From Clostridium sp. (GTDB lineage Bacteria > Bacillota > Clostridia > Acetivibrionales > Acetivibrionaceae): 35,400 bases of DNA. The notes beneath the pieces were generated by a model. The model did not search any database. It was not told the DNA's origin and worked only from the letters and a program-made list of their open reading frames with translations. The position numbers and the translations under genes are program-made. How positions within the stretch are numbered: the stretch's first letter is position 1; every line of letters begins with the position of its first letter. Below are positions 25,774 through 33,409 of the stretch, piece after piece. The DNA lies in NCBI GenBank assembly GCA_012517995.1, contig JAAYTS010000018.1:1-35400 (forward strand). Reading direction: 5' to 3'.

Positions 25774-27852
25774 CTATTCTCTTCCTGATACAATAAGCTC
25801 ATCAAAATATTCTGACAATATACCGTCATTTTCATAACCATTAGCTGACAGCATAGATTCAAAAGTTATAACCTTTTCCCCGCATCTTTTTAAAATTGAC
25901 CTCATTAAAACTGCCACATAGCGTTTTTGATTTTCCTCTTCAATATCTTCTGTATAAATATCTTTTGGATTCCAAGTCTTTGTAAGAACATGTAAATTTG
26001 TTATTTCCTTTACACTCCTTGGTGTCCAGTGACTGCTGCTAAGACTTGTAATAATAGTCACTTTGCTTTCTAAAGAACTTGCAAGATAAGCCACTGGAGT
26101 TGATAAAAGAACAAAATTCCCGCTAAGCTTTTCTTCTAACTCAAATATGCTCTCTGCTGACTTTATTCCCTTTCTCACCACATCCAGAAAATCCCTACTG
26201 GCATTTCTGTTAAATCTTGAAACCACATCTACAAAAGACTGAGCACTATCAATAAGTTTTTTTGCTTCAAGAATATCATTTTGGGACATTTCATCTGAAA
26301 TAAGTATCTCCAAAAAAACCCTTTGAAAAAATTCATGTATCTTAAGTGGTTCTTCCCTCTCTCTGTATTCTTTTATCCATTCTCTAATATATTCATATTT
26401 TTCAACATTATAATAGCCCACCCTCTCTACAAGCCCTGGAAACTCTATATCAGGAAACTGGGCAAAGGGTCTTTGGCTTAATACCTCTCCTGCAAGCATA
26501 GAACTTCTTATAGGATCAATTTTTAAAACCACCCTTATAAGAGATTTAACATCATCCCTTCCTGGCATAAAGCCGTATGTGGGATGGCACAGCTGTGCTA
26601 AAGTTATTAAGCCTTGTGAAAAAGGATTATCTATAACCCTATTCTTTCTAGTAAGGTTTTTAATTTCATATCCTCTGTTTTCTAAAGCTCTTGCTATAAC
26701 AAACTCTGTAACTGGATCTGCATAATTGGAAATTACAACTATATCTGATGGCTCATAGCCCTCTTTCTCAATAAGATTTATTATTCTCTCACCTATATTT
26801 TCAAGCATTTCACTTCTAAGTTCAAAAGGAGGTACCCTTTCAATTTCAGGTCTTGATTTAAATTTATAAGTTTTCCCATTCCTTATATTGTCAAACAACA
26901 TATCTGAAAACTCAGTCATAAACTCCTTGCATGTATAACATTCCTGCATTTCAACGGTTTTTAATTTATCTATCAACTGTCTTTTTGTATATTCATGATT
27001 GCTGCCAAAAGCCTCCCCATAGCCACCTTCATGATTGTATGCTAAAAGACATGTTTTAAGATTTGGCATCAGCATATTTATAAAATCAACTTCCGTTGGA
27101 ACACATTCTTCTATATTATCTACAATAAGGTGCTGAATTCTTTTAAATAATTGCTCTTTATATGTAGAATCTTTTAAAAGATAATTATTATAAAGTTCCA
27201 CAGCCATTCCGAAATCAAATATTCCAAGCTCTATACAGCGTTTTCTATATCTTTTTAAAATGTCATCTGCTTCAACATATATGTTCTTTTTTAACTCATC
27301 CTTTTTTTCTAAAGCAGAATACAGCCTCTTTCCTATTTCATCATATGGAATATCTGAAATGGCAGCCCTTACCAGGTTTGAAGTAAGGTCAATTGCAAGA
27401 CGGTCTGTAAAGGAGGTAACCCCTTCAAAAGCCCCTTTATTTTGTCTTCTCCACTCAATAACTACAGACACTAAAAACTGGGCTGCCTCAAAGGTCAAAA
27501 ACACCGGTTTTACATTTTTATTTTTTATTTCATGGCAATTTTTTAATAAAATAGGGTAATATGTCTTTATTTCTTCCTGTATAAATCCATAATAGGAAGT
27601 CCTTAAAATAGCCCCAGAATGGTCAAGTATTGTTTTAGTTCTCCACTCTAATGATTGGGTTCTGTTTAATAGGAGAATAAGTATTTTTTCGCTGGGTATT
27701 TTAAGTTCTGACACCATATATTTGTATCTTTCCAATAACAAAGTGGATTTACCACTTCCAGTAGGACCTTTTAAAATCAGTTTAGAATTGTCTTTAGGCA
27801 AACTTATCACCTTTTTTGCTAAATGACTAAATATAATGGTATATCCCTCCAT
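25774..27852 (-). CDS. UvrD/AddB-fold protein with decayed helicase motifs
   Basis: The 692-residue protein has an intact P-loop, KGPTGSGKST (residues 28-37), and a motif Ia-like ILILLLNRTQSLEWR. Where UvrD has DEAQD it reads VDNIEEC (D245, N246), so the catalytic glutamate is gone. The motif III region is AYNHEGGYGEAFG without the GD-Q pattern. Motif V and VI positions (LLSTPVAYLASSLESKVTIITSL; KRYVAVLMRSILKRCGEKVITF) keep the fold but lack H-KGLE and TRA. I read it as a non-motor subunit comparable to AddB or RecC. The leader is very short (about 14 nt) and has no clear ribosome binding site. It lies upstream of the helicase-nuclease-recJ genes. The fold assignment is by eye and needs a profile search. 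Confidence 0.65.
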   Translation of the reverse strand: MEGYTIIFSHLAKKVISLPKDNSKLILKGPTGSGKSTLLLERYKYMVSELKIPSEKILILLLNRTQSLEWRTKTILDHSGAILRTSYYGFIQEEIKTYYPILLKNCHEIKNKNVKPVFLTFEAAQFLVSVVIEWRRQNKGAFEGVTSFTDRLAIDLTSNLVRAAISDIPYDEIGKRLYSALEKKDELKKNIYVEADDILKRYRKRCIELGIFDFGMAVELYNNYLLKDSTYKEQLFKRIQHLIVDNIEECVPTEVDFINMLMPNLKTCLLAYNHEGGYGEAFGSNHEYTKRQLIDKLKTVEMQECYTCKEFMTEFSDMLFDNIRNGKTYKFKSRPEIERVPPFELRSEMLENIGERIINLIEKEGYEPSDIVVISNYADPVTEFVIARALENRGYEIKNLTRKNRVIDNPFSQGLITLAQLCHPTYGFMPGRDDVKSLIRVVLKIDPIRSSMLAGEVLSQRPFAQFPDIEFPGLVERVGYYNVEKYEYIREWIKEYREREEPLKIHEFFQRVFLEILISDEMSQNDILEAKKLIDSAQSFVDVVSRFNRNASRDFLDVVRKGIKSAESIFELEEKLSGNFVLLSTPVAYLASSLESKVTIITSLSSSHWTPRSVKEITNLHVLTKTWNPKDIYTEDIEEENQKRYVAVLMRSILKRCGEKVITFESMLSANGYENDGILSEYFDELIVSGRE

Positions 27853-27872
27853 AAATCTTAAGTCTTTCGTAT

Positions 27873-27901
27873 ATTATACCATTATAGAAATATTAATGAA
27901 A
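27873..27901 (-). promoter_or_regulatory. Promoter of the decayed-helicase gene
   Basis: On the minus strand TTTCAT (27896-27901), 17 nt and TATAAT (27873-27878) lie so close to the gene that the leader would be only about 14 nt. Confidence 0.55.
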
Positions 27902-27903
27902 GG

Positions 27904-27943
27904 AAAAAAATAAATGCCCAAGCATTACACCAAGGCATTTATT
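27904..27943 (-). terminator. Minus-strand terminator with C-rich 5' flank
   Basis: AATAAATGCC and GGCATTTATT (27909-27918 and 27934-27943) form a 10-bp stem, and a T-run follows on the minus strand. It directly abuts the -35 box of the decayed-helicase gene and so insulates it. No minus-strand gene ends here: the chemotaxis receptor already has a terminator at 28302-28338. The 27944-28102 stretch is very AT-rich and otherwise featureless. Confidence 0.7.
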
Positions 27944-28114
27944 AGGGGGTTAAAATGTATTTTGTGAGGTCAATTTAAGTATTAACCTTTTATTATTTTT
28001 TTATTCAAATAATTTAAAATTTTTTTAAAATTATTTTTTGCATTAAATTCTATTTTAAAATTTAAATGAATAGATATTATAAAATGATTTATTATCAAAA
28101 GGATGGTTTTTTTT

Positions 28115-28291
28115 ATGAAAAATGTTTATTTTATAACTCTTCAAAAAAAACATATTATACGTTCAATTGTATTTCTTTTACTTACAATTTTATTTATATT
28201 ATTAATTAGTAACTTTGCATCAATGAGAAGAGTTCCCTCTTTTTCACCTATATTAGATACTGAAGTAATTGCACACCTTCCCCTAAAATAA
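28115..28291 (+). CDS. Short membrane-anchored protein, possible PdaB-like N-terminus
   Basis: The frame gives 58 residues: a basic start (MKNVYFITLQKKHIIR), one membrane helix (SIVFLLLTILFILLISNFAS) and a short tail (MRRVPSFSPILDTEVIAHLPLK). The layout resembles the N-terminal anchor plus first stretch of sporulation polysaccharide deacetylases such as PdaB, but it stops before any catalytic domain. It could be a remnant or an independent small protein. AAAAGGATGG lies about 11 nt before this ATG, which I prefer over an ATG 12 nt upstream that overlaps that site. A bidirectional terminator follows. Confidence is modest. Confidence 0.45.
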   Translation: MKNVYFITLQKKHIIRSIVFLLLTILFILLISNFASMRRVPSFSPILDTEVIAHLPLK

Positions 28292-28301
28292 TATCAAAGG
28301 A

Positions 28302-28338
28302 AAAAAACGGAGTACATATGCTTTATACTCCGTTTTTT
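28302..28338. terminator. Bidirectional terminator after the chemotaxis receptor
   Basis: AAAAAACGGAGTA (28302-28314) pairs with the TACTCCG-T6 arm (28326-28338). It serves the receptor gene on the minus strand and the short plus-strand frame. Confidence 0.9.
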
Positions 28339-28359
28339 GTATATCTTAATCATTTAAAG

Positions 28360-30183
28360 TTATTTTTTATAGTCCCAGTTTAAACTTAATGTATCAATTG
28401 AATTTTCTTCCTTTGTATTATTAACATCACTTTGATTTTTATTTTCAGTAGCATCTTTAATCATTTTAATAATTTCAGGACTAATTTCATTATATCTATT
28501 GCGGGATGAAGTGGTTATATCTTTTAACTTGAATTTGTGGACAGAATCTCTTAAAAGCTCAGCCTGAGTACTTAATTCTTCACTTGCAGCCGCACTTTCT
28601 TCAGATGTAGCTGAATTAGCCTGTATAACTTGAGACACTTGTATAATTCCCTGATTTATCTGCTCAATAGCTGCAGCCTGCTCATTAGAAGCAATATCTA
28701 TATTATTAACTAAAGCAGCTGCCTTCTCAACACCTTCCACTATTTTATTAAGGGATTCTGATGTTTCTTTTGCTATTCTTGTACCATTTTCAGTTCTCTT
28801 AATTGAACCTTCAATAAGTTCTGTAGTTTCCTTTGCTGCATTAGCAGACCTTGCTGCAAGATTTCTGACTTCTTCAGCTACAACAGCAAATCCCTTGCCA
28901 TGCTGCCCTGCTCTTGCTGCTTCAACTGCTGCATTCAGTGCAAGAATGTTAGTCTGAAAGGCTATTTCATCAATTACCTTTATTATTCTTGATATGTCTG
29001 AAGAGGAATTGTTTATTTCTTCCATAGCTTTAAGCATATCAGACATCTGCCCACTTCCTTGTTGGGCATTATCTCTAACAGCCTCTGCCAATGTATTTGC
29101 CTCATTTGCATTTTTGGCATTTTGTTTTGTCTGTGTAGACACTTCTTCAAGGGATGAAGTTAGCTGTTGTACTGTACTTGCCTGTTCTGTAGAACCTTGT
29201 GAAAGCTGCACACTTGAATCTGATATTTGTTTTGCCCCAGCTGCCACCTGCTCTGCTGCAGCATTGATATTTCCAAGAAGCTCATTATTTTTTTCAATCA
29301 TTTCGTTGAGTTTTTTACCAAGCACATCCTTCTCAGATTTTACTTTTAATTCTACCGTCAAATCACCAGCTGCAATCTTTTCTACTGCATAAGCCTGTTC
29401 ACGAATATTCTCAATCATTTTTCCAAAGGACTTTGTCAAACTACCAATTTCATCTTTAGTTTTAGCTTCAACATTGACTTCCACATCTCCTAAAGCAAGT
29501 TTATCAGCAGCATCAACCATTTCATTTATAGGTCTGCTTATAATACGGGATATAAACCCTCCTAAAATAATAGCAACAAATATACTAATAATTATTGTAG
29601 CAATCATTGTCACTGAAGCAACGCTGGCAATTTTTTCATTCTCCGTCATTCTCTCATGACCCATATCTGAATTATAATCAATTATTTCCTGAAAGGACTG
29701 CATAAGTGAATCCCCCATACCGGCAATTTCCCCCAGCACCAATGTTAATGCCTCTTCTTTTTCACCAGCTAAAACAAGTTCTATTGTGTTTTTTATTGCT
29801 TCCACATACTCAGCCCATTGCCCCTTCAATCCATTAAAATATATACGTTCTTCCTCTGAAGCAATTCTTCCTTCATATAAGCTTAGGTAATTATCTACTT
29901 CTGCAAAATAATTCTTTACATTATCAATACAGGTATTTATAATCTCTTCATCATCAAGCAACATGGTTTTTACAGTATTAAATCTTATCCTCTGATAATA
30001 TACGCTAGCAATACCTATATACTCAATTCCTAATGTATTTTCTTCATACAAAAGTGCATCTGCTTCACTTATATTATTGATATTTACTAGTCCAACAATA
30101 CCAACTATTCCTGCAATTATTGCAACTAACAAAAATCCTATAATTAGCTTTGCTGATATTTTTAAATTATAAAACCAATTCAT
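28360..30183 (-). CDS. Methyl-accepting chemotaxis protein
   Basis: The 607-residue transmembrane receptor should sense a ligand outside the cell and control CheA. It has TM1 at about 13-33, a helical periplasm-type sensor (34-188, four-helix-bundle look), TM2 at 189-211, a HAMP domain (212-264) and what looks like a second HAMP-like segment (AVEKIAAGDLTVELK). The signalling coiled coil has the conserved tip IDEIAFQTNILALNAAVEAARAG (404-426). The adaptation regions are glutamine- and glutamate-rich. The C-terminus ends LSLNWDYKK, which is not a clear CheR-binding pentapeptide. AAGGAGG precedes the ATG. Two micro-ORFs with strong ribosome binding sites lie just upstream. The ligand is unknown. 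Confidence 0.93.
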   Translation of the reverse strand: MNWFYNLKISAKLIIGFLLVAIIAGIVGIVGLVNINNISEADALLYEENTLGIEYIGIASVYYQRIRFNTVKTMLLDDEEIINTCIDNVKNYFAEVDNYLSLYEGRIASEEERIYFNGLKGQWAEYVEAIKNTIELVLAGEKEEALTLVLGEIAGMGDSLMQSFQEIIDYNSDMGHERMTENEKIASVASVTMIATIIISIFVAIILGGFISRIISRPINEMVDAADKLALGDVEVNVEAKTKDEIGSLTKSFGKMIENIREQAYAVEKIAAGDLTVELKVKSEKDVLGKKLNEMIEKNNELLGNINAAAEQVAAGAKQISDSSVQLSQGSTEQASTVQQLTSSLEEVSTQTKQNAKNANEANTLAEAVRDNAQQGSGQMSDMLKAMEEINNSSSDISRIIKVIDEIAFQTNILALNAAVEAARAGQHGKGFAVVAEEVRNLAARSANAAKETTELIEGSIKRTENGTRIAKETSESLNKIVEGVEKAAALVNNIDIASNEQAAAIEQINQGIIQVSQVIQANSATSEESAAASEELSTQAELLRDSVHKFKLKDITTSSRNRYNEISPEIIKMIKDATENKNQSDVNNTKEENSIDTLSLNWDYKK

Positions 30184-30213
30184 TATTTAATCCTCCTTGA
30201 TTTTTATGCTGTA

Positions 30214-30291
30214 CTACTTAGATTTCGTAGTACTCCATTTCAATGGCAATGTCAAAAACTCATTTTTTAGGGTTTTATCCTGCTGTACCAA
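30214..30291 (-). CDS. 25-residue micro-ORF (TTG start) before the chemotaxis receptor
   Basis: TTG at 30291 is preceded by AGGAGGG (30298-30304) at an ideal 6-nt spacing. The frame encodes a 25-residue basic peptide, VQQDKTLKNEFLTLPLKW then STTKSK after the initiator, and stops 30 nt before the receptor ATG. I do not recognise it. It may be a leader peptide or a small protein. The strength of the ribosome binding site is the main argument; the start codon is non-standard. Confidence 0.4.
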   Translation of the reverse strand: MVQQDKTLKNEFLTLPLKWSTTKSK

Positions 30292-30302
30292 TAAATTCCC
30301 TC

Positions 30303-30323
30303 CTAATGTTTCAGACAACCCAT
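30303..30323 (-). CDS. Six-residue micro-ORF with perfect ribosome binding site
   Basis: ATG at 30323 encodes MGCLKH and is preceded by AAGGAGGTG (30328-30336). Its stop codon overlaps the ribosome binding site of the next micro-ORF, so the two would be translationally coupled. An 8-bp hairpin (TGGTTTTG and CAAAACCA around AAAA, 30343-30362) lies just upstream. Confidence 0.3.
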   Translation of the reverse strand: MGCLKH

Positions 30324-30362
30324 TTCACACCTCCTTGTGCAATGGTTTTGAAAACAAAACCA

Positions 30363-30767
30363 ATACTATTCCTCATCTAAATTGTTTGTATAACTTTAGA
30401 ATGTAAGAATAATAGACCTTTCTTCAATTTTTGTTTAGGATAATAGTTGACTTTTAAAATTTAGTAAGATTTACGTTATAGAAAGAATATTAATTAATCA
30501 TTCATCCACCTTGTTAATTTTTTGACTATCTTATTATATATATTCTACATTAACACTAAATTTCCTTCTTTATTTTTTTAAAAAATACATAAACTTTCAT
30601 CTAAAATCAGGTTCCTCTAGTAAATATCAAAGTTTTTTTAATGTCTCAAATATATAAATTGTTTTTTACTTTTACATGTTCTATTAAGTAATAAACTTTA
30701 CTAATAAGGAAATATTATATAGGACTGCAATTTTAATGCTCAAAATTTTAAAAGGATGGTGAACATT
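30363..30767. other. Divergent regulatory gap between receptor and hydrogenase genes
   Basis: This AT-rich gap carries the promoters of both neighbours. On the minus strand TAAA (30434-30437), 16 nt and GTCTATTA (30410-30417) vaguely resemble a sigma-D motility promoter. On the plus strand there is a Rex-like box with promoter (entered separately) and a second possible promoter, TTGTTT-17-TATTAA (30659-30687), nearer to hydC. I see no gene in it. Confidence 0.35.
30511..30551 (+). promoter_or_regulatory. Candidate hyd promoter with Rex-box-like operator
   Basis: TTGTTAA-TTTT-TTGACTA (30511-30528) matches the Rex operator TTGTTAA-N4-TTAACAA at 12 of 14 positions. Its second half is the -35 box TTGACT (30522-30527) of a promoter with an 18-nt spacer and TACATT (30546-30551). 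Rex senses the NADH/NAD+ ratio and controls fermentation and hydrogenase genes in clostridia, which fits the operon downstream. The leader would be about 210 nt. Confidence 0.45.
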
Positions 30768-31283
30768 TTGACAAAACCCCAGTCTATTAGCATAACTAAG
30801 CCTGTAAGTAAAGATTTACCTGAAGAAAAATTTAATGAACTTGAAGCATTTATTGATGGATTAAAAACCACCAAAGGAGCATTAGTTGAAATACTTCACA
30901 AAGCTCAACAAATATTTGGATACCTTCCAAGGGATGTACAGCTTTATGTGGCAAGAAAACTAGGAATTCCAGGAGCAGAAGTTTTTGGTGTGGTAAGCTT
31001 CTACTCATACTTTACTACAAAACCAGGGGGAAAACACACCATAAGTGTTTGTATGGGAACCGCCTGTTTTGTAAGAGGTGCTGATAAAATTCTTGAAAGG
31101 CTAAAAGAAAAATTAGGTATTAAGTCCAATGAAGTTACAGAAGATGGACTGTTTGCCTTAAAAGATATCCGATGTGTTGGGGCATGTGGACTAGCCCCTG
31201 TTGTTATGGTAGATGACAAAGTATATGGACGTGTAAAAGAAGAGGATTTAGACGATATTATAAACCATTACAGAAATAATTAA
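30768..31283 (+). CDS. hydC: [FeFe]-hydrogenase NuoE-like subunit HydC
   Basis: This is the thioredoxin-fold [2Fe-2S] subunit of a multimeric NAD(H)-linked hydrogenase, related to NuoE. An N-terminal helical part (LVEILHKAQQIFGYLPRDVQLYVARKLGIP) leads to the cluster site, with CMGTAC and CVGACG carrying four cysteines in the normal C-x4-C...C-x3-C pattern. I prefer a TTG start at 30768 (MTKPQSISITK, 171 residues). The in-frame ATG at 30756 lies inside the ribosome binding site AAAGGATGGTGA. It is the first gene of hydC-hydD-hydB-hydA and passes electrons with HydB between NADH and the hydrogenase. Confidence 0.88.
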   Translation: MTKPQSISITKPVSKDLPEEKFNELEAFIDGLKTTKGALVEILHKAQQIFGYLPRDVQLYVARKLGIPGAEVFGVVSFYSYFTTKPGGKHTISVCMGTACFVRGADKILERLKEKLGIKSNEVTEDGLFALKDIRCVGACGLAPVVMVDDKVYGRVKEEDLDDIINHYRNN

Positions 31284-31309
31284 GTTTCAAAAAGCCAGGG
31301 AGGTGTGGT

Positions 31310-31702
31310 ATGAAAATAAAATCATTGGAGGAACTGCAAAAAATACGTGAAGAACATGAAAATAAAATACGTCTAAGAAATACCGGAGATGATAAAGAGG
31401 ATAAAATTGAAATACGTATAGGGATGGCAACCTGTGGTATTTCCTCTGGTGCAAGAGAAACCCTTAACGCATTTATAAAGGAAATGTCATTAAATAAAAT
31501 TGAAAATGTAAAAATTATAGCTGTTGGATGCATTGGATACTGCCACTCAGAACCTATTGTACAGGTAAATGTACCCGGACACGCTCCTGTAATATATGGG
31601 AATATAAAAAAAGATAAAGTACCCCTAATAGTAAATAATCACATAAAGCAGGGAAAGCCTGTGGAAAGTTTAGTACTTAAAGTAGATTTTGAAAGGATAT
31701 AA
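31310..31702 (+). CDS. hydD: Thioredoxin-like [2Fe-2S] ferredoxin subunit HydD
   Basis: This 130-residue protein is of the small ferredoxin type found between the NuoE- and NuoF-like genes of clostridial hydrogenase operons; it is a fourth subunit (HydD) in Thermoanaerobacter tengcongensis. A charged N-terminal helix (SLEELQKIREEHENKIRLR) precedes the ferredoxin fold. Only three cluster-type cysteines are visible: C42 (ATCGISSGARE), C74 and C78 (VGCIGYCHSEP). The usual fourth position is occupied by serine or glycine. GGGAGGTG precedes the ATG, and it starts 26 nt after hydC. Its exact electron-transfer role is not known to me. Confidence 0.82.
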   Translation: MKIKSLEELQKIREEHENKIRLRNTGDDKEDKIEIRIGMATCGISSGARETLNAFIKEMSLNKIENVKIIAVGCIGYCHSEPIVQVNVPGHAPVIYGNIKKDKVPLIVNNHIKQGKPVESLVLKVDFERI

Positions 31703-31744
31703 TCAACACAAAATAAGAATTATCAATAAAAAAGGAGGCTAAAA

Positions 31745-33391
31745 ATGGCAATAACTCGCACAAATATTCTTGTCTGTGGTGGTACAGGCTGCTTAGCCAG
31801 TGAAGCCGAAAAGGTACAAAGAAACCTTGAACTTATATTAAAAGCAAGAGGTTATGAAAAAGAGGCAAAAATTATTAAAACCGGCTGCTTTGGCTTTTGT
31901 GAACAGGGACCAATAGTGAAAATAGAACCTGAAAATGTGTTTTATGTTCGTGTTGGTCCAAAAGATGCCAAAGATATTATAGATGAGCATATTATTAAAG
32001 GCAGAAAGGTTGAAAGACTTTTATATAAAGAGCCTTATGAAAAGGAGAAAATTGATACACAGGAAAATATGCCCTTTTATAAAAAACAGTTGCGTATAGC
32101 ATTGAGAAACTGTGGACTTATAGATCCAGAGGACATCTACGAATACATAGCTTTAGGAGGGTATGAAGCATTAGGTAAAGCTATAACAAAGATGTCTAGA
32201 GATGAAGTTATAGAAACAGTTAAAAAATCAAAACTTCGTGGTCGCGGTGGCGGGGGCTTTCCTACAGGCATCAAATGGGAAATTGCCAAAAAACAAAAAA
32301 GTGATGTGAAATTTATTGTATGCAATGGGGATGAAGGTGACCCAGGAGCCTTTATGGACAGAAGTATTCTAGAAGGTGACCCTCACAGTGTAATAGAAGC
32401 AATGGCAATAGGAGGCTATGCAATTGGTGCAGATAAAGGCATTATTTATATCCGTGCCGAGTACCCTCTTGCTATAAAACGCCTTAAAACAGCATTAGAA
32501 CAGGCAAGGGAGCTTGGGCTTCTGGGAAAAAATATTTTTGAAACAGATTTTAGTTTTGATATTGATATAAAATATGGAGCCGGCGCCTTTGTATGTGGTG
32601 AAGAAACTGCCCTTATAAATTCATGTGAAGGCAAAAGAGGAGAACCAAATTACAAGCCGCCATACCCTGCAGAAGAGGGATATTGGGGATATCCTACCTG
32701 TGTAAATAATGTCGAAACCTTCTCAAACATTCCACCAATTATAACAAAAGGGGCTGATTGGTTCCTTTCCATTGGCACTGAAAATAGTAAGGGAACAAAG
32801 GTTTTTGCACTGGCAGGAAAGATTAACAATGTGGGACTTGTGGAAGTTCCCATGGGAATCACTTTAAGAGAAATTATTTATGATATTGGCGGAGGAATAC
32901 AAGGAGGAAAAAAATTTAAAGCTGTTCAAACAGGTGGCCCTTCTGGAGGTGTTATTACAGAAAATGAATTGGACACCCCCATTGACTATGACAGCCTGCT
33001 AGGTATCGGCTCAATGATGGGGTCAGGTGGAATGATTGTCATGGACGAAACAGATAATATGGTAGACATTGCAAAGTTTTATCTGGAGTTTACCATGGAT
33101 GAGTCATGCGGCAGATGTACGCCTTGCCGAATAGGAACAAAACGCCTTTATGAAATGTTAAATAAAATAACCAGTGGAAAAGCCACCATGGCTGACCTTG
33201 ATGCTATGAAACAGTTGGCATATATGATTAAGGATAGTTCCCTTTGTGGTCTTGGACAAACAGCACCAAACCCTGTTATAAGCACCATGAAGTACTTTTG
33301 GGATGAATATTTGGCTTTAATTAAGGATGTAGACAACCCACAGGGTGAAGGAAAGTTTGAGGTAAAAAATAAAATAGGAATTGAGTCTTAA
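31745..33391 (+). CDS. hydB: [FeFe]-hydrogenase NuoF-like NAD(H)/FMN subunit HydB
   Basis: HydB binds NAD(H) and FMN and links them to Fe-S clusters. The N-terminal [2Fe-2S] thioredoxin-like domain has C11, C16, C48 and C52. The FMN/NAD(H) site follows, with RGRGGGGFPTGIKWE near residue 165, CNGDEGDPGAF, and GAGAYICGEE-type GAGAFVCGEETAL. One [4Fe-4S] site is C455, C458, C461 (SCGRCTPCRIG) and C501. The chain ends at residue 548, soon after MKYFWDEYLALIKD. The C-terminal 2x[4Fe-4S] ferredoxin domain of the ~600-residue bifurcating homologues is absent. The next gene starts 18 nt later, so this is a clean loss rather than a frameshift. AAAAAGGAGG precedes the ATG. Confidence 0.93.
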   Translation: MAITRTNILVCGGTGCLASEAEKVQRNLELILKARGYEKEAKIIKTGCFGFCEQGPIVKIEPENVFYVRVGPKDAKDIIDEHIIKGRKVERLLYKEPYEKEKIDTQENMPFYKKQLRIALRNCGLIDPEDIYEYIALGGYEALGKAITKMSRDEVIETVKKSKLRGRGGGGFPTGIKWEIAKKQKSDVKFIVCNGDEGDPGAFMDRSILEGDPHSVIEAMAIGGYAIGADKGIIYIRAEYPLAIKRLKTALEQARELGLLGKNIFETDFSFDIDIKYGAGAFVCGEETALINSCEGKRGEPNYKPPYPAEEGYWGYPTCVNNVETFSNIPPIITKGADWFLSIGTENSKGTKVFALAGKINNVGLVEVPMGITLREIIYDIGGGIQGGKKFKAVQTGGPSGGVITENELDTPIDYDSLLGIGSMMGSGGMIVMDETDNMVDIAKFYLEFTMDESCGRCTPCRIGTKRLYEMLNKITSGKATMADLDAMKQLAYMIKDSSLCGLGQTAPNPVISTMKYFWDEYLALIKDVDNPQGEGKFEVKNKIGIES

Positions 33392-33409
33392 AACCAAAGA
33401 GGTGAAATA

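Noticed and set aside
22169-27852. Phage-defence island with a Cas4-like nuclease
   Set aside because: Fe-S nuclease plus helicase could suggest it, but the link to recJ and the absence of cas, toxin or mobile genes favour a recombination role; a defence role is not excluded.
30197-30406. Plus-strand 69-residue frame opposite the receptor leader
   Set aside because: It has no ribosome binding site and mirrors the micro-ORF region on the other strand.
30756-30767. ATG at 30756 as the HydC start
   Set aside because: This ATG is inside the AAAGGATGG ribosome binding site; TTG at 30768 is better placed.
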